From Aurantiochytrium sp. KH105 (lineage: Eukaryota; Sar; Bigyra; Thraustochytrida; Thraustochytriidae): a stretch of DNA of 64,000 bases. Positions within the stretch are counted from its first letter, which is position 1. Every line of letters starts with the position of its first letter. Below, one piece after another: positions 59,160 through 64,000 of the stretch. Below the pieces are notes generated by a model. The model was not told where the DNA came from, searched no databases, and was given only the letters and a program-made list of their open reading frames with translations. The stretch covers positions 434,001-498,000 of the forward strand of contig BGKB01000029.1 of NCBI GenBank assembly GCA_003116975.1, read 5' to 3'. Both the position numbers and the translations under genes were made by a program.

Positions 59160-60830
59160 TTAGGTAGCCTCTGACGGGGTGTTCCAGTCGCTAGGGATGA
59201 GGTTATCCTGGATGATCTCGCGGTGGCAAGACCAGACGAGGCGAATGGCTTCAGGCGTACCGATACCCGCGCCGTTCGGGTTGCCGGCAGGACCGAACCA
59301 GTGGTTGGCCGGGGCACCCGTAGTGCGTGCGCGGATACCATGGTAGGTGGTTCCGTTGACAGTGTTGGCGAGCATCTTGTGCTGAAAGGCAGGATCGTTG
59401 GAGACAACGGCAGCAGTAAGGTGGTGGGGAACACGTTCGCATGCCTCTAGGATACGGTCAACGTCCTTGTCAGAGTATGTGGTGACAATCTGGAAGGGTC
59501 CAAAGAGCTCGGTGCTAGCAATCTCAAAGTTCTCCTCGGAGGAGAGCATGGAGTCAAGCGGAACAAAGATGGCAGTGGGCTGCACGGCACCGTACTTTTC
59601 ATAAATGGTGTGGTTCTCGAGCTCCTCGCCGCCAAAGAGCACCTTTGCGCCGGGAATGCTGAGGACACGCTCCTTGTGCTCCATGATGCGCTGCGTAGAC
59701 CAGCTCATGACGGGTCCGATGGAGAGATCCTCGAGATTGCGGCGCTCGGCGAGCTTGGCCATTTGTTCAAAGAGGCCGGCCTCGGCAGCGTTTTCGTGGC
59801 AAAAGAGCATGGACTGGGCAGAGCACTTTTGGCCGGATATGGCGTAGGCATCCTGGTCGCACTGCCAGGCAACGTACTCGATATCCTTTTTGTCCTTGAC
59901 GTCGGGGCCGACAACCTTCCAGTCAAAACCGGCGTCCTCGACCTTGACCTTGCCAGTGGTGGCCTGGAGGAGGCGGGTCGCAACGCCAGAGCTACCGGTG
60001 AACTGCGTCATGCGCACGGGGGTGTCGGTGACAACTTCCTGAGTCTCGGGGCCGTCGGCGTGCAAGAGGTCGAGGGCCTCTGGGGGCATGCCGCAGTCGA
60101 TAAGGAGGCGCACGTACTGCTCGAGGACCATGCTCGTCTGTGGAGAGCCCTTGATGACGGGCTTGTTACCCATGTAGAGGGCGCCCATGAGCTGGAGCAC
60201 GGGGATCTCGAGAGGGAAGTTGAAGGGGGCAATGATGGCCACTGGGCCGTACGGCCAGCGGTAGCCGCGGGACTCCTGGCCATTGTGGTCACCGGAGACG
60301 GTGAATCCGCGGGCCATGAAGCGGACACCGTCGCCGGAAAAGTTCTTGAGAAAGGTGCGCGAGACATGGACCTCTGCGAGCGCCTGGGCGCGGTGCTTGG
60401 GCATGGTGCGCTGGATGCACTTGATGAAGAAGTCCTCAACCTCGGGGTCGTGGAGAGCGCGAGCGGCCTTAAAGGAGATCTCGCCCCACATGTTGTAGCG
60501 GTCGGGGTTCTTGAGCGGGTTGTGGACGCCGCTCTTGGGGACCTTGCGGAGAGAATTCTTGAATTCGTCGAGCTCGCTGCCCTTGGTGGCGGGCATCTGG
60601 ATGAAGTCCTCGCCGTTCATGGGGTCTGGGACGTTCATGTACTCGTTGGTTCCCTTCCAGGAACCGTCAACCAGATTCTCGAGCTTGCACGGCTTGCTGC
60701 CGCTAAGGCTGTCCGGGTCGAGCGTCGCCCAGCTCGGCACGCCCGACATGGCGCGCGCCGTCATGCTACCTACACCTCGGCGAAGCTCGCGGCCCGCCAC
60801 GGCGGTCTTGCTTGCGGCGGAGTGCATCAT
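59160..60830 (-). CDS. ALDH12A1: Delta-1-pyrroline-5-carboxylate dehydrogenase, ALDH12 type
   Basis: Oxidises P5C/glutamate semialdehyde to glutamate with NAD+, the second step of proline breakdown, normally in mitochondria. 556 residues, close to plant ALDH12. The first 30 or so residues are rich in Arg, Ser and Ala with few acids (MMHSAASKTAVAGRELRRG), fitting a mitochondrial presequence. Landmarks: IIAPFNFPLEIP (about 199-210, catalytic Asn204), FTGSSGVATRL in the NAD fold (277-287), KVEDAGFDWKVVGPD (296-310) and catalytic Cys336 in SGQKCSAQSMLF, then ELFGPFQIVT (441-450) and GTPEAIRLVWSCHRE near the end. Two Met codons begin the frame and the first is taken. It converges on I with 177 bases between stops. 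No neighbouring proline gene is seen. Confidence 0.95.
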   Translation of the reverse strand: MMHSAASKTAVAGRELRRGVGSMTARAMSGVPSWATLDPDSLSGSKPCKLENLVDGSWKGTNEYMNVPDPMNGEDFIQMPATKGSELDEFKNSLRKVPKSGVHNPLKNPDRYNMWGEISFKAARALHDPEVEDFFIKCIQRTMPKHRAQALAEVHVSRTFLKNFSGDGVRFMARGFTVSGDHNGQESRGYRWPYGPVAIIAPFNFPLEIPVLQLMGALYMGNKPVIKGSPQTSMVLEQYVRLLIDCGMPPEALDLLHADGPETQEVVTDTPVRMTQFTGSSGVATRLLQATTGKVKVEDAGFDWKVVGPDVKDKKDIEYVAWQCDQDAYAISGQKCSAQSMLFCHENAAEAGLFEQMAKLAERRNLEDLSIGPVMSWSTQRIMEHKERVLSIPGAKVLFGGEELENHTIYEKYGAVQPTAIFVPLDSMLSSEENFEIASTELFGPFQIVTTYSDKDVDRILEACERVPHHLTAAVVSNDPAFQHKMLANTVNGTTYHGIRARTTGAPANHWFGPAGNPNGAGIGTPEAIRLVWSCHREIIQDNLIPSDWNTPSEAT

Positions 60831-63800
60831 CTTGCTTCGTTATCTCTCTCTCTCTCGCTGCTGCGTCTGCTGCGTCTGCTGCTGCTGCGTTCGGAGTCTG
60901 TATCCTCCGCCTCAGAGCCTCTGCCGGCGGCTCGGCTGCCGACGCGACTGCTCGCTGTGCTGCTCACCTCGCTTGCGCCTCGCTCTGGGGGGAGGGGCTA
61001 GGGCGGTGGCGTGCGTTTCCTTTCGATCGATCTCGAGTCGATCGATACGGGTTTGCTGCCCTGCCGGGCGGTCTGCCGGCCGGGGCCCCGCGCGGGACTC
61101 GCTCGCTCTGCTCTGCTTCTCCTTCTTCTGCCACTCCTAGGCGTGTAGTAGTTGGGCCTGCTTCCTGCTTCCTCGCTCGCGGCTTCCTGCCAGCTGTGCT
61201 GCTTGCTGTTCGACTGTTTTCCGATCGCCGACGGCGCCGCACAGGATGGCTGACCCGAGCAGCCCGGCCGCGCCGCCCTCCGAGTCCCCCGCGGCGCTGC
61301 GCAGGCAGCTGCGACAGCGACACGACTTGCAGGGTCGCGGGCCTCGTCCAGGTTTGGTGGCGACGGCCATGATGTATGTACGTATACATGCATGCGGCCA
61401 GCTCCACGTTTCCTGGTGCCGGGGCGCGGGCGTGCGAGCGTGCGTTATTTGCTGCGAGAGCACGCCGCCAGCCAGCAGCAGGTCGCAGCCGTGCCGAGCG
61501 CAGCGCCGACCCGGCTGAAGCGGCATCGAGAGCCTCGGCAGCGCGGGCTCGGAGGCTTGCACCGCACGGCGTCGCGGTCGATGACGAGGAGAAGGCCTTT
61601 TTCAATTCTTTCTCTCGACGGAGAGACTCGCAGCGCAGGCGCGGCAGGCACGGCGGCAGGGCCGGCTGGCCTGGGCGGCGCGCGCGTTTTTACCGTGGTC
61701 TCGAAGCCCAATGTAGACAGAGATTCCATCTTTCTTGCCTTCTTTCTTTCTTTCTTCTCGCGGCGGAGGGGACGTTGGGCGCGCCAACGCCGCCGAGGTG
61801 GAGCTGCAGCTGATCGTTGAGCGGGAAGAGGATGGATTCATTCCTGCACGTGAGACGCGACGCGAGGCGAGGCGAGGCGGGGCGGGGCGACGCGAGACGC
61901 AGGCGGCAGAGGGCGAGTCGGTGTCCACGGACCTCCCTCGGCAGCCTCGAGCGAGGGCGCAACGCGAGTGTGCGGGGAGCGGCAGCAAGCAGCAGGCGAG
62001 TGAGGACTCGGAAGGCAGGGAGAAGAGGAGGAAGGCGCCGCGTTCGAGCCCGCGTTCGCTCCGGAGATGACGGCGATCGAATGAATTCCCGTCGCATTGC
62101 ATCGCATCGCATCGCATCGCTGTCGGTGGAGGCGGGCGTCTCCAGATCAGTGCGACATGGCAGCTGGCAATCCAGGCCGGAGGTTGGTTCCGAGCACCGC
62201 AGCTGCCGCTCGACGCGAGGCACGCACGCACGCTCGTCAGCGTCTGCGTGTCGCGCGCGCGCGAGAGAGAGAGAGAGATAAAAGGAGGCTTGATGAGGGA
62301 GAAGGATCACTTCGAATCGCGAACTTGGTCCAAGCTGGCCTCAGATTTGAACCAAGTTAGCGCCGACGATTCATTCATTCGTCCGGAGCACCTGCAGCTG
62401 GCAGTGGCAGTGGCTGCTGCTGCTGCTGCTGCTGCAGGCACGGACGCCTGCGCAGCTGCAGCGACGCGGCACGCCAGCCTTCGGGCTTTGCGCGGCGCGA
62501 CGCGGCGGGAGCCGTGAACCCCCCGGCAGGCAGAGGCAGGGTCAACAGTGATATACTAGCCTGGAAAGGGCACCACCAGCCCCGCCGCACAGCCAGACTG
62601 TACGTACGCGTGCGGCGCGGCGCGGCCGTGGCTGCAGCAGCTGCCAGCTTCATCTCACGGCTCTGCACAGCGCGCGCGCGCGCGGCGGTGCGTGTCGCAG
62701 CTGCTGCTGCAGCTGCGCGACGCGGCCGCGCCGAGCCTCGCGGCAGGCTGCGGCTTTGTCTCGCTTCGAATTTGCGTGCTGCATGTTGCGTGCCGTGCCG
62801 CTGCCGGTTTTGAATTCAAATCTTGCGCGAGGGAACGAGAACGAGAAGGGGAAGAAGAGGTTCTCGAAGAAGAAGCAAAGATATCGAAGTTGAAGAAGAA
62901 CTTGAAGGAGTAGAAGAAGGAAAGCAGGGAGGCTGCTTCGACTGCGGCTGCGGCTTGCCCAAGTCCGAGTCGACAGGCCAGCCAGAAGAGTCCTCGTTCT
63001 TCGTCCTTCGCTCCTTTGCTTGCCTCCCGCTAAAAAACAGAAACAAGAATCTAAAAAATACCGTATACCTGGAGTTCGATCGTCTCGCCGCCCACGAACT
63101 CTTGTGAACGAACGAACACACACGCGCAGCCAGGCCCCGACGGCCTTCGCGGCAGGGCCGCAGCGGCAGCCTGCTGCTGCTGCCGGCGGCAAAGGCCGCC
63201 CTGCCCCCGCGCCCCCGCGGCAGCTCGCTGGCACGGCTGGTCCCCGGCAGCGGCGCGGCGTCCGGCGGGGCGGGTTTCTCGCGCTCCGCTCCGCTCGGAG
63301 CCTTTTCTTTCTTTCTCTTTCTGCCGCTTGCTTTCGTGCCGCGGGTTCCCCTGCGCGTATGCACGGCTAGGCCGCGGGGTCTTGTTCGATTGCGGTATCG
63401 CCAAAAGGGGAGGTGCGTGGTACAAGACGTGGCGCGCGCGCGACGTGCCGGGGCGCGGACTCCGTGGGACGGTCTCGGCTCACGAGTGACCACGGCAGCG
63501 ACGGCGACCTGGCTGGCGACAGCGAGTAGTAGCTGCAGCACGGAGTGAGGGAGGGAGAAGAGGAGGAGGGAGGGTCGTGGCTGCAGCCAGCTGCAGCTGC
63601 AGGCGCCGTGAGTGCCGTGGACGGTGTCTCGGATGCCGTGGATGGTTGGTATCTCGGATGCCGTGGATGCCGTGGATGCCGTGGATGCCGACGAGGCGAC
63701 GCCGCTGACGGCGAGGAGGAAGGTCGCGTCGCGTCGAGGAGATCGCTCACTTTCTGCAGCTGCAGCCACACCACTATACAATGCAAGCAGTGCAGTGCAG

Positions 63801-64000
63801 CTCTGCAGCCGCAGTTGCGTTCGTTAGGTTCGTCGACTAGTTTTGCTTCAATTGGTATGAAAAAAGATGATTGAGGATTGCGTGAACTTGCGAGCGAACG
63901 TTGTTGCCAACTCTAGGCCGCGTGCCGTGCCACGCAACGCTGATGCTCTTGCGCAGGCGCAAAAGTTTCACCGCGCGACAGTAGGGCCAAGCGTAAGTAA
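60831..64000. other. GC-rich low-complexity region, no supported gene
   Basis: 3.2 kb upstream of the P5C dehydrogenase. The first few hundred bases must hold its promoter; they begin with CT repeats (60846-60858) and GCTGCGTCT repeats. Many overlapping frames are open on both strands, but they are Arg/Ala/Ser-rich, lack known motifs and shadow each other. Simple repeats include GCATC units (about 62096-62118), GAGA (62262-62279), CTG (about 62412-62433) and the 9-base units below. A divergent gene could begin here and run past the window, but I cannot support one. Confidence 0.5.
63657..63690. repeat. GATGCCGTG nonamer repeats
   Basis: Nearly four tandem 9-base units, preceded by looser copies from about 63610. 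Some minus-strand frames translate these as Ser-Thr-Ala repeats, which I treat as repeat-derived and not as evidence of a gene. Confidence 0.85.

Noticed and set aside
59610-61001. Long plus-strand open frame (463 codons) opposite P5C dehydrogenase
   Set aside because: It mirrors the codon bias of the real gene on the other strand, begins without evidence of an ATG-led gene, and its protein shows no domain.
63608-63626. Exact 19-base match to part of NAR1 (9200-9218)
   Set aside because: It is short, rich in GTGCCGTGGACGG-type sequence that also forms local repeats here, and does not extend on either side.
62816-63781. 321-codon minus-strand open frame near the window end
   Set aside because: Low complexity (Ala-Ser-Thr repeats from the nonamer tract, Ser/Leu runs), no motif, and rival frames on the same bases.

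Overview
The window looks like nuclear DNA of a GC-rich, intron-poor protist. Long uninterrupted reading frames of 1.3-1.6 kb codons lie on both strands, starts are plain ATG, and the spacers are packed with CAG/CTG, GAAA and pentanucleotide simple repeats. A plant-type (ALDH12) P5C dehydrogenase, a eukaryotic NAR1 and a myosin with an unusual tail fit a stramenopile, plausibly a thraustochytrid, but the taxon is inferred. I saw no rRNA or tRNA gene, transposase, reverse transcriptase, CRISPR array or virus-like gene. One 25-N assembly gap lies at 19897-19921.

Layout. Bases 1-2767 hold GC-rich sequence with simple repeats and no gene I can support. Plus-strand genes follow: a myosin (2768-7621) and NAR1, a cytosolic Fe-S cluster assembly factor (8051-9754). 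From 9915 to 54036 there are eight minus-strand paralogues in tandem, here named A to H in coordinate order, each about 1,350-1,490 codons. A ninth, strongly diverged member, I (55059-58982), lies on the plus strand head-to-head with H. A minus-strand ALDH12 P5C dehydrogenase (59160-60830) follows. The last 3.1 kb is low-complexity GC-rich DNA with no convincing gene.

The A-I family is the centre of interest, and I do not recognise it as a named family. The order of parts in every full copy is: a variable N-terminus (a likely N-myristoylation signal in B, Cys pairs in D, E and G); a conserved cytosolic-looking domain; a membrane core of about five segments with an invariant QDIPQ motif and an invariant KDPIATQAKAD loop; an acidic linker and one more hydrophobic segment; cysteine-containing LRRs of the AMN1/FBXL type; a helical region; and a C-terminal module with YEFICPD, SFNGPF and HCPHG-like motifs. 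No copy has a signal peptide. An even number of membrane segments would leave the LRRs in the cytosol.

The array is evolving. C, D and E are recent copies in a unit of about 6 kb that includes a long GC-rich 5' flank. F and G pair together, and the outermost copies A and H resemble each other. C carries two in-frame nonsense codons and H one single-base frameshift, both in otherwise intact frames. The C-D and D-E spacers hold relic pieces of the same family. The C/D/E membrane block is almost identical at the DNA level while LRR and helical regions differ, which suggests gene conversion of the anchor with diversification of the sensor part. A membrane-anchored LRR sensor family, with a possible XK-scramblase-like core, is my best inference; nothing in the sequence proves its role.
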